The notes under the pieces were generated by a model. It saw only the letters and a list, made by a program, of their open reading frames with translations, was not told where the DNA came from and did not search any database. From Halocaridina rubra (lineage: Eukaryota > Arthropoda > Malacostraca > Decapoda > Atyidae): a stretch of 64,000 bases of DNA. Numbering within the stretch: the first letter of the stretch is position 1; each line of letters starts with the position of its first letter. The position numbers and the translations under genes were made by a program. The stretch covers positions 61,001 through 125,000 of the forward strand of contig JAXCGZ010000107.1 of NCBI GenBank assembly GCA_037179515.1. Reading direction: 5' to 3'. Below are positions 1 through 32,509 of this stretch, one piece after another.

Positions 1-52
1 ACCTGTGTGTGAATGAATAGTGGCAAAGTGGCAGACAAATTTGTAAATTTTC

Positions 53-235
53 GGGACCACGGTAGCACAGTGGTTAGAGCATTCAACTCGAGAGGTGACA
101 GACCAGTGTTCAAGCTCCTGAGGTGTTAGTAAGGGCATCCTGCCTTAATTCCCCAGTTCCTACTTGTCTGTGTCCACCCCTATATTGGGAAGTATTCATC
201 TCTCTAACTTCTTGCCATTTCTCATTTATGATATG
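53..235 (+). repeat. tRNA-derived SINE, family A, copy 1
   Basis: The copy begins GGGACCACGGTAGCACAGTGG, which is tRNA box-A-like, with a degenerate B-box region near 110. It continues through a 'GGGCATCCTGCCTTAATTCC' segment and a 'GTGTCCACCCC' tail. Eight further copies or remnants of the family occur in the window on both strands. It lies upstream of the first MED25 exon seen here, so it is probably intronic. Confidence 0.75.
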
Positions 236-341
236 TTGCACCTCTGTTTGTTAGAGTTTTTATTGGTTAACACCTGGAGTCACTGAAAACAAGTACAGTA
301 TCCGTATATATGCTCTCTAAGCACATAGTTATTCTTAGAAC

Positions 342-604
342 TGGGGTGACAGACCCGCCATTGAGCCCACAATGGAGCATTAGGTAAGGCATCTGCCTTA
401 ATTCTCAAGCTCCATTATTAGTGACACATAAAATGGCAAACAACAAGGAACATAGTCATACTTGCAAAGCTATTAATTTTCACTTCATTATGTGATAATT
501 TGACATACTCCATTAATAGTGACACATAAAATGGCAAACAACAAGGAACACAGTCATACTTGCAAAGCTGTTAATTTTCACTTCGTTATGTGATAAATTT
601 GACG
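342..604 (+). repeat. SINE-A remnant followed by a ~98-bp tandem duplication
   Basis: A SINE-A 3' portion at about 342-455 runs into two direct copies of a ~96-98 bp segment at about 411-506 and 510-604. Both copies start near 'AGTGACACATAAAATGGC' and end near a TATGTGATAA motif. The second copy stops about 35 bp before the first MED25 acceptor. Confidence 0.65.
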
Positions 605-639
605 TATGGCATTAATTTCATAATTTTTTATGGTCCCAG

Positions 640-21397
<20,758 letters not shown>

Positions 21398-21402
<5 letters not shown>

Positions 21403-22074
21403 ACACCTCGCAAGAGCAGTGTATTGTGAATTTACTTTGAATGCCTCAGAAGAGCATCGTACTTTAAATTTACTTTGAATGCCTCAAACAAACAGTATAT
21501 TGTAAATTTACTTGAATATCTCTGAAGAGCAGTGTATTGTGAATTTACTTTGAAATATCTTTGAAGAGCAGTGTATTGTAAATTTACTTCAAACACCTCA
21601 AAAGAGCAATGTATTGTAAATTTACTTTGAATGCCTCAGACAAGCAGTGTATTATAAATTTTCTATGAACACCTCAGAAGCAGTGTATTGTAAATTTATT
21701 GTACACCTCAAAAGACCTGCGGATTTTAAGTTTACAATGAATACCTCAGAAGAGCAGTGTATTTTGAGTTTACTTTGAACACGTCGGAAGAGCATCATCT
21801 TGTAAATTTAGTTTGAACACCTTAGAAGAACAGTACCTTGTAAATTTACTCTGAAATCATTCAAGAGCAGTGCATTGTAAATTTACTTTGAACACCTCAG
21901 AAGAGCAGCATATTATAAATTTACCCTGAACACCTCAGAAGCAGCATATTGTAAATTTATTTCAAACACCTAAGAAGAATAGCCTATTGTAAATTTACTC
22001 TGAATGCATCAGATGAACAGTGCATTGTAAATTTACTCAGAACACCTCAGAAGAGCAGTATATTGTAAATGTTC
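21398..22074 (+). repeat. 38-bp minisatellite, 18 units, MED25 3' UTR
   Basis: Eighteen diverged head-to-tail units of 36-39 bp. Each has a CTTTGAACACCTC segment, an AGAAGAGCAGTG segment and a TATTGTAAATTTAC segment. The first unit starts at the MED25 stop codon (TGA at 21400-21402 is the TTTGA of the unit), and the array ends near 22,074. It should be transcribed as the start of the 3' UTR. Confidence 0.95.
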
Positions 22075-22266
22075 TACGTGGTATGACAATGCAATCAAGT
22101 TTTCTCCAAACGACTGTAGCTTGTTAATAATGATTTATATGAAACAAGGCCACATTTGGTTTAAGTTACCTTGAACTAATTTTAAATGTAATCAGATAGT
22201 GAGTAGTCTTTGATGGTTTTTTTCTGGCTACAAAGAAAATTCTTTAAACTTTTCCTTGATAGTGCA

Positions 22267-22272
22267 AATAAA
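22267..22272 (+). promoter_or_regulatory. Candidate MED25 polyadenylation signal
   Basis: AATAAA lies 865 nt after the stop. A second AATAAA is at 22382-22387. Either could end the MED25 mRNA. Confidence 0.45.
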
Positions 22273-22399
22273 AAGCTTTATTGTGTTGGAAAATGTGATC
22301 ACCACAATTAGTACAGTACATCTGGAGACCATTATTTTCTAAGTAAATTGTGCACTTATACAATTTCACTTGTACTGGTACAATAAATCTGGAGTTCAT

Positions 22400-23560
22400 T
22401 GTTTGCTAAGTAACCTGTGCACTTGTACAAACTCACTTATATAAGTATTGTGAATATGGCTACGGAAATGATAGTCCATTGGTGAAGGTAACTTTAAGAA
22501 AATAGCAAGATATTGGACACTCGAAAAAAAGACCATGATGTTTATTTAGAAAATTTTTGTTGTTTTGTTTTTGAAGTTGATACTATGGCATCATTTTCCC
22601 ATTTTCTGTTCACTCATTAAAGCTCTCAAGCTGGCTTATCCAGTCTCTGTACATTCATCATGCTTATAAAATGGATAAGGTAACTTTAAAGACTTTTAAA
22701 TTGTATTTCCATTTTCTGTCTGTGGATCAAGACTTTAGACCTGTTATTTATATTTCAATATAATTGTAAATAGTCATAATCTATTTTTCTCTTTTCAATT
22801 TAGACTCCTGTAATGTTATGCCTAGACACCTACTAGTCCAAAGCTATGGTGAGGCCCCATAAGTTCAGTGTATCTGGCCCTCTCTTCCACAATGCCTCCG
22901 AGGTCAAAATTCAGCTTACACTGACCACTGGGAGTCTCTGACCTCGTTTTTTTTGTTTTGTTTATATCAGGGGGCCCTCGGGTTAATTGGTGGCCCGATT
23001 TTGTATACTGTATTTAATTAACATCGGGGTAGAACCTGGCTTCTTGAATTTCATTAGAATTGATTCAAGATGAGAGAAATGCATTATCTTTTAAAATAAA
23101 GAGATAAATATAAAGTACTATACATAAAAAGTTTGTCATTTTGTCCACATAAATGTAATTGTAATAGATAATATTGTGATATTATTGACAAGTATAAAGT
23201 TTTCAATGCAAGTCAGAACTAAAAAGTTAAAATACTTGAATCAAAGGAAATCTTTAATGATATTTGTCCATTAATTTGAATATCAGATTTGGTATATATG
23301 GAGTAAATATATAGAAGAATATTTTTTTTTTTATAGAATATCTTCACAGTTTTTTTTAAGCTACAGGGAAGTCTTTTGTGTGCGTAAATAGTGAGAGCTA
23401 CAGCTACCTCTGACAATTTAAAAGTAAACAGTGTCAATTATTTCCGTTAAAATGTGGTCAAAGATATATCCCTTGTAATACTGAATTTAGAGCATAGTTC
23501 TCTAGCAAATAAACACAACTCATACTATACTGAGTTCAGTTCAGCTGTGGTGCGGCGGTA
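22400..23560. other. Intergenic, nothing recognised
   Basis: AT-rich unique-looking sequence with no supported ORF, RNA gene or known repeat. Confidence 0.5.
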
Positions 23561-24660
23561 TCTCCTGTGAATCAGAACCACCTAACTTGACTATTGTCTT
23601 TGCGTGTTACGTGCTTTCAGTATATCCTTTAACTTTATTTCTCTTAGTCTCCAGAATTTATTAGGATATTCTTTCCTATCTGCTGAACTTTTCTTTTCAA
23701 ATAAAAATTTTCCAGTTACTTTGCTAAGGTCTGCTTCATAAGGTTGTAATTCAGCAATATTGTTTCTTTCTATTCTGTAACACACACAAAACAACAAAAA
23801 GTGGGTTAGATCCTCATTTGCTGCACCATACACCTCACAGCTTTTTTTTCCATCCATAAATCTCTTTCTGTCATTTAATGGTAATGTACAGTATTTGTCC
23901 TTGCTTTAAAAAATAGCACTGATGATTATCTATTATCATATATACCTTTTTCTTTGATTTCTGTTTTCCATCCTCAGTATATAGTCAGGCTTTCTTTATT
24001 TTGTAGCTCTTTCCATTTTTCAGTGTTCCAAATTCTCATTTTTTCCTTAATTTCCTCTTTTGTACAGCTTTATCACTTCTCTCTAACTTATCTTCACTTC
24101 TTTTATATATCAGTCTACGGTTTTCCACCAATCATTATTTTCCTTTATTCAACATTCATATTGTTTTAATATTTCCTTACTTCCAGTTTTTTATACTGTT
24201 TATTTATTGTAGCCTTGAAGATAACAATCTTGTTTTCATAGAAAAGTGTAGCTATAGCTGTAGCCCTAGTAGCACCTAAAATTCTTCTATAAACCCCATT
24301 TTCTATTCTTTGTAGCATTTTAATCTCGGTCTCTGTTAGATTTATAATGTTTGTGCTTTATAAAATTGATGGTAAAGCTATATTCTTTCAATATGTTTTC
24401 CCTATTAATACTTTGTTGCAACTCTTTTCTATTACAGTATATGTTAAATTGACTAGCTTGTGTGCTGTTTCTATCATTACTTGCTTTTGCGTTTTAAACT
24501 TATTCTTCTTTTCATCTATAGTTATTCCTAAATATTTTAGGCTATCCACTACCTTGATACTGATATGTGTTTATTACTGTACTGATACAGTATATGTTTG
24601 TTACTTTAATACTGTATTTAATTATCCAATTTTGTAGGAATTCTTGCATGTGTTAAATAT
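23560..24660 (-). mobile_element. Degraded LINE remnant
   Basis: On the minus strand, a KYLGITIDEKKNKFKTQKQV reverse-transcriptase block lies near 24,460-24,540. Downstream at 23591-23857 is an EVYGAANEDLTHFLLFC stretch, typical of the zinc-knuckle-like C-terminus of LINE proteins. Frame breaks are many. Confidence 0.65.
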
Positions 24661-24869
24661 AGTAGTTTATAAATGTGATAATATTTAGGTCATTGTGGAA
24701 TGAATATAGTAATATTTCTAAAGGAAAGATCAATCTGCAAAGGTAACTTCAATCCAGATTAGTCTCTCTTGTGCAGGAGTCACAAATCATGTGTTCGGTC
24801 ACAGGATATTTAATGTCTAGAACTACTACTCCTGCTGACTTAGTCACAAAAATTAGATTTATTTCTTTA

Positions 24870-25060
24870 GTACAGAGCAGAGTGGTGATGAGTTTTAGGG
24901 TGAGGGGCTTGGCGGTAGATAAATGGAAGGACAGAGCAGAGTGTCAACAACTTTTAAGGTGAGGGACTTGGCGGCAGATAAATGGAAGGACAGAGCAGTG
25001 GCGATGACTTTTAGGTTGAAGGACTTGGTAAGTAAATGGATGGACGTCGCTGATTGGTGA
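24870..25060 (+). repeat. ~70-bp tandem repeat (3 units), inverted copy at 26.3 kb
   Basis: Units contain GATGACTTTTAGG, GAGGGACTTGGCGG and ATAAATGGAAGGACAGAGCA. A reverse-complement version lies at about 26,310-26,395. Confidence 0.75.
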
Positions 25061-25272
25061 CAACTGGTTAGAAGTGTGACTCCGAATAAGACACTTAAGT
25101 TCTGTTTTCCATCTGATGGCTACATAATTATGAATTCGTACCACCATTGCGTTATTTTCAGTAACTTTCTTCGATTTCTAGTTTTAAAACTGATTTTCAT
25201 TGCCTTTTGCATGCGGTGCTTCTTTGATTGTCCCCTGAGAAGCTTAGGAAGCTTTCTATATATTCTTTGGGT

Positions 25273-25276
<4 letters not shown>

Positions 25277-25309
<33 letters not shown>
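25277..25309. repeat. (CT)n microsatellite
   Basis: About 16 CT units. Confidence 0.95.
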
Positions 25310-25314
<5 letters not shown>

Positions 25315-25799
25315 ATTCCATGTTCCTTAATGCTTTTATGGCAATATTGTTAGAAAATAAGAACAAATCTGAATATCAGAATTTCACATTTTCCCTTATA
25401 GGAATCAAGTAAATATTAGCAACTCCAGTATAATAAATAAACCCTAAAATTGTTTCGCTATGTTTAGTCAAGTTAGGTTAAATTAGTTTGATGCTTAACC
25501 TAATGCATAGTAACCTTACCTTACAATTCAAGGAAGTTATTTAATGTATTGGGGGTCATTGATGTTTACATGATCCCATTTTAGCTACACAAATGTACCA
25601 AGAAGACATAAAAACTCACACCAGGCAACTTAAATTAACAAATTTTAAATGATGACTTTTAGTTTGCTTTCCTAAATAATTCCCCCTCTCGCAGGATATT
25701 TTATCTTGAAACACATTTGGAGCTGGAATAATTAATCTCATTGTATTGTGCAACTGCTTTACCATCAAATTTTTATCCCTTCACAGTCTTTTGAGAAGC

Positions 25800-25965
25800 A
25801 ACCGGGATCACATTAATATAGTTGTTAGAATACTCAACTCAGGGAGTGACAGATCTGCGATTGACCCTACAGCCGAGCTTTGGGAAGAGCATCTAGCCTT
25901 AATTCCCTAGCACAAGTCTCTCCGTTTCCACCCTCATAATGGGGACTATTAGTGACAAAAAAAAA
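25800..25965 (+). repeat. SINE-A copy
   Basis: CTCAACTCAGGGAGTGACAG, AGAGCATCTAGCCTTAATTCC and CCCTCATAATGGGGACTATT blocks, with an A-run at the 3' end. Confidence 0.8.
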
Positions 25966-26299
25966 AGTCTGAGAAACATCACTATCACTTTACGGCTCTA
26001 GAAACCTTTACTCTCTCTCTCCTAATTGACAGCTTATTGTGATTTATTTTTACTGTAGTGATTTATGTCACCAGATGATACACTGAATCTACATCAGAAG
26101 TGCCTGACTGAAAGGCAGTTTCATGAAATTCTTGGTTTTTCGAAGCTGAATGGCTCGAGATCAACTTTTTAGGATTTTGTTATTTTTAGCTCAGTGCCTA
26201 TACGTCTCATTCATGGTTACTGTTTTAGCGAATTTTGTTCACCATGAAGAAAAGAGCTAACTATCTGTCGGAACTAAGATCTCCAGAAGTTCTCCATTA

Positions 26300-26400
26300 A
26301 TTTTTCACCAAGCCTCTCACCCTAAAAGTCATCATCACACTGCTCTGTCCATTTATTTATCTTCTGCCAAGCCCCTCACCCTAAAACCCCATAGTATCCA
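26300..26400 (-). repeat. Inverted copy of the 24.9-kb repeat
   Basis: CCTCTCACCCTAAAAGTCAT and CTGCTCTGTCCATTTATTTA are reverse complements of the 24.87-25.06 kb units, with a partial second unit (CCCCTCACCCTAAAACC). The two sets face each other about 1.3 kb apart. Confidence 0.75.
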
Positions 26401-26879
26401 TACATCTCCTCTCACCTACATCTATACCCATCATCCTCAACCCCCCTTTACTCTACTCCCCCCTCATGATAACCCCATACCACACCAATCATCTCTCCTA
26501 TACCCATCTCTGAATATAGTATATATATGTTTCTCCATTTTTTTTCTCGCTCAAAATAATACGAATACGCTGTTTATTCACGCTGCGAAGCAAGAGACAA
26601 AATTCTCCCAGTAATCATAATGACTTCTCTAGATCCGTGTCCAAGTATGGATTTAAAAAAAAAAATATAGCTACCTTAGTGAAGTGCAAGGCGGGGAAAT
26701 AGAACTACACGAGTGCAGTAAGCTAACCACTACTCTTTTAGAACTTATCTTTGAAGAAGGGGAAATGTTCATAAATTCCACTACTTATCTCTACAGAAGG
26801 AATATCAAGAAATCTACACTCCACTTATCTGTAAAAAAAAAAAAAATATATATAACTTAATTGTAAGAAAACATATTTT

Positions 26880-27715
26880 CATTCTATACGCAATACAATA
26901 ATATACAGAATAATGCAGTCCTTCATTCCATACGCAATGCAACAATATACAGAAAAATGCAATCCTTCATTCCATACGCAATGCACCAATATACAGAATA
27001 ATGCAGTCCTTCATTCCATACGCAATGCAACAATATACAGAATAATGCAGTCCTTCATTCCATACACAATGCAACAATATACAGAATAATGCAGTCCTTC
27101 ATTCCATACGCAATGCAACAATATATAGAATAATGCAGTCCTTCATTCCATACGCAATGCAACAATATACAGAATAATGCAGTCCTTCATTTCATATGCA
27201 ATGCAACAATATACAGAATAATGCAGTCCTTCATTCCATACACAATGCAACAATACACAGAATAATGCAGTCCTTCATTCCATACGCAGTACAACAATAT
27301 ACAGAATAAAGCAGTCCTTCATTCCATACGCAATGCAACAAGTACAGAAAAATGCAGTCCTTCATTCCATACGCAATGCATCAATATACAGAATAATGCA
27401 GTCCTTCATTCCATATGCAATGCAACAATATACAGAATAATGCAGTCCTTCATTCCATACGCAATGCAACAATATACAGAATAATGCAGTCCTTCATTCC
27501 ATACGCACTGCAACAATATACAAAATAATGCAGTCCCTCATTCCATACGCAATGCAACAATATACAGAATAATGCAGTCCTTTATTCTGTATGCAATGCA
27601 ACAATATACAGAATAATGCAGTCCTTCATTCCATACACAATGCAACAGTATACAGAATAATGCAGTCCTTCATTCCATACGCAATGCAACAATATACAGA
27701 ATAATGCAGCCCTAC
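26880..27715. repeat. 44-bp minisatellite, ~19 units
   Basis: Units of about 44 bp contain TCCTTCATTCCATACGCAAT, GCAACAATATACAGAATAAT and GCAG. They are well conserved with scattered substitutions. There are no unique spacers, so this is not a CRISPR. Confidence 0.95.
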
Positions 27716-27881
27716 ACATAAATCGTTATTTCTTACATTCATGAACAATAATAATTACAAACAGGGAGTTTACAATCATGAACAAGATTTGAAAATCCAA
27801 ACTTTTAAACATTACATCACAACCCTGAATATAAAGCACTAGAATTACAACAGTGTTCATAATCATACACAAGCAACTAGG

Positions 27882-28050
27882 ACACTGATGGCCTTTTTTA
27901 TGCATGACACTGGGACTGGCAAAGAAAATTACTGTCATCGGGCCCGGGCACTAAGAAAACATTGAGTGGAAGAAAAGATAGCCACTTAAGCAAGGAAGAA
28001 ATAAGAGCGATAAACAATAACAAGAGAAGAGGCTGAAAGAATAGACAAAG
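27882..28050 (-). repeat. SINE family B copy
   Basis: Seen on + as a T-run, ATGCATGACACTGGGACTGG, CAAAGAAAATTACTGTCATC, GGGCCCGGGCACTAAGAAAA. The same string of blocks recurs at 33.6, 51.3, 62.2 and 63.1 kb. The A-tail is on the minus strand. Confidence 0.7.
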
Positions 28051-28058
28051 AAATGAAG

Positions 28059-28194
<136 letters not shown>

Positions 28195-28687
28195 CCAGAT
28201 AAGCACATAACATATGTGAAAACATGAATCGTTCTTTACCCCGACCGGGACTCGAACCTAGGACTTATGATTACTAAGTCAAGGCGCTACCACTACACCA
28301 CAGAAGGTAAAAGGAATCCAACCTTATAGCTTATATCTGCTATACTTAGGAATGAACTCATTCTAACTGAATGCCACTATGTTCATATTACAGATTCCCC
28401 AACCTCTCTCATGGCTTCATTTTAACATTTAATTCAATTCCCAATCTCATTCGGGCCATGAAATAACCAGATAAGCACATTACATATGTGAAAACATGAA
28501 TCTTTCTTTACCCAGACCAGGACTCGAACCTAGGACTTATGATTACTAAGTCAAGGCGCTACCACTACACCACAGAAGGTAAAAGGAATCCAACCTTATA
28601 GCTTATATCTGTTATACTTAGGAATGAACGCATTCTAACTGAATGCCACTATGTTCATATTACAGATTCCCCAACCTCTCTCGTGGC
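28195..28687 (-). repeat. tRNA-like array 2, minus-oriented units
   Basis: Two units have their tRNA-like part (on +) starting at 28,238 and 28,510, a 272-bp period. Boxes A and B match array 1, but the spacer differs (AACCAGATAAGCACAT), so this is a distinct subfamily. Confidence 0.9.
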
Positions 28688-29885
28688 AGATATAAGCTAA
28701 TAGATTGGATTCCTTTTACCTTCTGTGGTGTAGTGGTAGCGCCTGGACTTAGTAATCATAAGTCCTATGTTCGAGTCCCGGTCGGGGTAAAGAATGATTC
28801 ATGTTTTCACATATGTAATGTGCTTATCTGGTTATTTCATGGCCCGAATGAGATTGGGAATTGAATTAAATGCTAAAATGAAGCCACGAGAGAGGTTGGG
28901 GAATCTGTAATATGAACATAGTGGCATTCAGTTAGAATGCGTTCATTCCTAAGCATAGCAGATATAAGCTATAAGATTGGAATCCTTTTACCTTCTGTGG
29001 TGTAGTGGTAGCGCCTTGACTTAGTAATCATAAGTCCTAGGTTCGAGTCCCGGTCGGGGTAAAGAATGATTCATGTTTTCACATATGTAATGTGCTTATC
29101 TGGTTATTTCATGGCCCGAATGAGATTGGGAATTGAATTAAATGCTAAAATGAAGCCACGAGAGAGGTTGGGGAATCTGTAATATGAACATAGTGGCATT
29201 CAGTTAGAATGCGTTCATTCCTAAGTATAGCAGATATAAGCTATAAGATGGGATTCCTTTTACCTTCTGTGGTGTAGTGGTAGCGCCTCGACTTAGTAAT
29301 CATAAGTCCTAGGTTCGAGTCCCGGTCGGGGTAAAGAATGATTCATGTTTTCACATATGTAATGTGCTTATCTGGTTATTTCATGGCCCGAATGAGATTG
29401 GGAATTGAATTAAATGCTAAAATGAAGCCACGAGAGAGGTTGGGGAATCTGTAATATGAACATAGTGGCATTCAGTTAGAATGCGTTCATTCCTAAGTAT
29501 AGCAGATATAAGCTATAAGGTTGGATTCCTTTTACCTTCTGTGGTGTAGTGGTAGTGCCTTGACTTAGTAATCATAAGTCCTAGGTTCGAGTCCTGGTCT
29601 GGGTAAAGAATGATTCATGTTTTCACATATGTAATGTGCTTATCTGGTTATTTCATGGCCCGAATGAGATTGGGAATTGAATTAAATGCTAAAATGAAGC
29701 CATGAGAGAGGTTGGGGAATCTGTAATATGAACATAGTGGCATTCAGTTAGAATGCGTTCATTCCTAAGTATAGCAGATATAAGCTATAAGGTTGGATTC
29801 CTTTTACCTTCTGTGGTGTAATGGTAGCGCCTTGACTTAGTAATCATTAGTCCTAGGTTCGAGTCCTGGTCGGGGTAAAGAATGA

Positions 29886-29888
<3 letters not shown>
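28688..29888 (+). repeat. tRNA-like array 2, plus-oriented units
   Basis: Orientation flips near 28,688. TTCTGTGGTG starts at 28,721, 28,993, 29,265, 29,537 and 29,809, each 272 bp apart. Anticodon-loop and B-box sequences are conserved with a few substitutions (for example CTATGTTCGAGTCC in the first). The last unit is interrupted by (AT)n right after the tRNA-like part. Confidence 0.9.

Positions 29889-29971
<83 letters not shown>
29889..29971. repeat. (AT)n microsatellite
   Basis: An ~83-bp AT run between oppositely oriented tRNA-like units. Confidence 0.97.
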
Positions 29972-29973
<2 letters not shown>

Positions 29974-30200
29974 TCATAATTTACCCCTTGACTGGGATGC
30001 AAGCCTAAGACACAATTATTGTGTCAAGGTGCTATCAACTACACCACTGAAGGTCAAAGAAAGAAGCCAACCTCAAAGCTAACTGCTTTACTAGGAATGG
30101 ATGCATTCTTTCTGAATGCCTTTTTGTACATATTACAGCTTCTTCCAACCTCACTCGTGGCTTCGTTTTTGGATTTAATTCAAATCCCACTCTATATAGG
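29972..30200 (-). repeat. Diverged tRNA-like unit, minus orientation
   Basis: Recognisably the same unit (GAATCAT, TTACCCCTTGACTGGGATG, then CTACACCACTGAAGG, CCTCACTCGTGGCTTCG), but much more diverged than the array units. It is an old, unhomogenised edge copy. Confidence 0.8.
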
Positions 30201-30800
30201 CATCAATAATAATAAAATAAATATACAGCATTTCATTCTAAGTTAAATGTTACCTTTACCTGTACCAGAATTTAAGAAAAAACATTTACACATAAAGCTC
30301 TTACATTTAGAGGTGTTAAAACAACTGCATAAGGTGTAATTAACCATGTTTTTAAGTGTCCTGGTTATCAGGGAAGTGAGTACGCCGATGATAATAATAA
30401 TAATAATGGAGTGACTCTTATCACCGCACAGATATTACAGGCGACGTTATTATCAGTATTAATGGTGACGTTAACATCATAGTACAGACATGGGGGCTAA
30501 GTGTTCTGAGGGTTGTGAAGGGGGTATTGGGAGAGAGGGAGGAATATCTGGAGTTTTCTTTATCACTGAAAGTAGATAGAGGGAGGTAGTGAGAGGTTAG
30601 TAGTACTCTTTCAATATTATATTCTGCTGCCTTAATATTCAAAATGTATAATACCTTTTAATTTTAATATGGAGAATATGTATTTTAACAGTACTACCTT
30701 TACTTTCCTATACTAGGAATTTATAAATAAATATGAATTATATTAGTTTATCGGTGAAAATACAGAAAAAAATATTATAACCGAACGGTGTTATTAAAGC
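30200..30800. other. Intergenic, nothing recognised
   Basis: Includes a short AAT-rich stretch near 30,390. No gene is supported. Confidence 0.5.
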
Positions 30801-30804
30801 CACT

Positions 30805-30915
30805 ATTCTTTTCGTGGCTCAGGCGGTAGCGTCTGCGACTTTAAGGCGTCAGGTCGAAGGTTCGCGCCCGGTCACGGTCTAGGGTTAGCAAGGGCATGCA
30901 AAACAAACAAACAAA
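30805..30915 (+). repeat. tRNA-derived SINE, family C
   Basis: Box A-like TGGCTCAGGCGGTAGCG and box B-like GGTTCGCGCCC are spaced as in a tRNA. A GGGCATGCAAAACAAACAAAC segment follows. It is a different tRNA head from SINE-A. Confidence 0.75.
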
Positions 30916-31149
30916 CATTTATTTCCATTTTGTACAATGGTTATTCAACATTAATAGTAACTTATAAGTAGACATGTAATTAAACTAATAAATAAGAGGG
31001 TTAGACATATAGTTAAATTAAATGTAGCTTTCCTAGAAAATAATAATGCTGTAATAAAAATGTTAACAATAATGTTAATAATACAGTAGTAAGTATGCCA
31101 CTAGATACAGGATCGTTATTATCGGCATCATTTCCATATTTGTTTCCTT

Positions 31150-31560
31150 ACAATGAGAATAATTAGTTCTTAATGAGCAGCAACTATTTGTCCAAAAGAA
31201 AACTATATAGTTTGCCTTTGAAAGCTGTGAGGGAGGATGCATTTTTAAGATGCTCTGGAATATTATTCCAGAGTGTTGGCCCTTTGATAGTGATCATCTT
31301 TGAACCTGCTTCTGTGTTTGTTCTGTGAATAAAGAGCTCACTGCTCTGTCTTGTGTTGGTTCCCCTTATATTCCTGACTGTTTTTTAAATCAAATAGCCA
31401 GCTAGGATAATGATGGTCCAAAATTTTGAATACAAAAACATAAATAGCAGGGTAACGATTATATCTGCCAAAACAAGTCCTCGCAAGAAGGCAAACCGTC
31501 CTAGCCCTTAAAGAAAAGGGCGTCCGTGACGTAAAACACTCAGCAGCAGTTCTTTTCACT
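31150..31560 (-). mobile_element. LINE C-terminal fragment plus SINE-C-like tail
   Basis: The minus strand reads GPTLWNNIPEHLKNASSLTA and FKGKLYSF, the LINE ORF2 C-terminal block, preceded by YVFKILDHHYPSWLFDLK. The 31,455-31,550 segment (GTCCTCGCAAGAAGGC...GACGTAAAAC) matches the 3' half of the SINE-C at 59.7 kb. Confidence 0.65.
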
Positions 31561-31598
31561 ATGAAGTGATTATATAGAGAACAGTAATATCACTGTGT

Positions 31599-31601
<3 letters not shown>

Positions 31602-31661
<60 letters not shown>

Positions 31662-31662
31662 C
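31602..31662. repeat. (AAT)n microsatellite
   Basis: About 20 AAT units. Confidence 0.97.
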
Positions 31663-31679
31663 GATAATTGATACTTGAG

Positions 31680-32390
31680 ATAAGAGGAATCATGATAGTA
31701 GATTATCACACACTAAAAAGGCACCCATTACTTTTTTAGTGTATATTTATTATTAATTAAATCCATTAGTGTGAACTTCTATGCAATATTATCGCTACGT
31801 GAGTTAAACAGTCTAAGTGGAAATTCTTAGGATAAAATCTTTGAGCTATATGAAGTACTTATCAATGATAAGTTAGTTAATATCGTACAACTTGGCTACT
31901 TTTCTTGATGTTGCTGGCTCAGAGGACACTTGGCGCTCGCGTTGACTGTACAAGAACGCCTCAAATACAGTTACCAAGAGGTCTACCCACAAGGAGGTTG
32001 ACTGTTTTTTCATTATAGACCTTATCCTGTTCTTACCCGATTCAGAGATAGCTATTCCACAAGAGCTTCACATTGCTATTCAAGATCAAAGTAATGTACC
32101 TGATTGAAGAAAATGGCAGCAACGTTTGAGAAACTGATCATTGGCGATGATAATATTCTCTTCTTCCCATGGAATTAGGTGAGATTTGTAATATGTTAAC
32201 TTAAACCATTAATGGCTTGTTGGTTTTGGGGCTACATTTGAATAAAAGGGTAAACGAAGAGACTACCATAAACAGAAGATACATTAACGGCAATTATGAC
32301 GGGGATGTTCGGCCAGCAGACCAGACAAAGACAACATCAAAAACAACTTCAATTTCAGTGTGAATGCTGTGATAGAGTGTAGTCAGTGTT
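31680..32390. other. Intergenic, nothing recognised
   Basis: Mixed-composition sequence without a supported gene or repeat. Confidence 0.5.
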
Positions 32391-32397
32391 GCCATGT

Positions 32398-32507
<110 letters not shown>

Positions 32508-32509
32508 CC

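Noticed and set aside
26880..27715. CRISPR-like regular array
   Set aside because: Repeats are contiguous with no unique spacers, and the DNA is eukaryotic, so it is a minisatellite.
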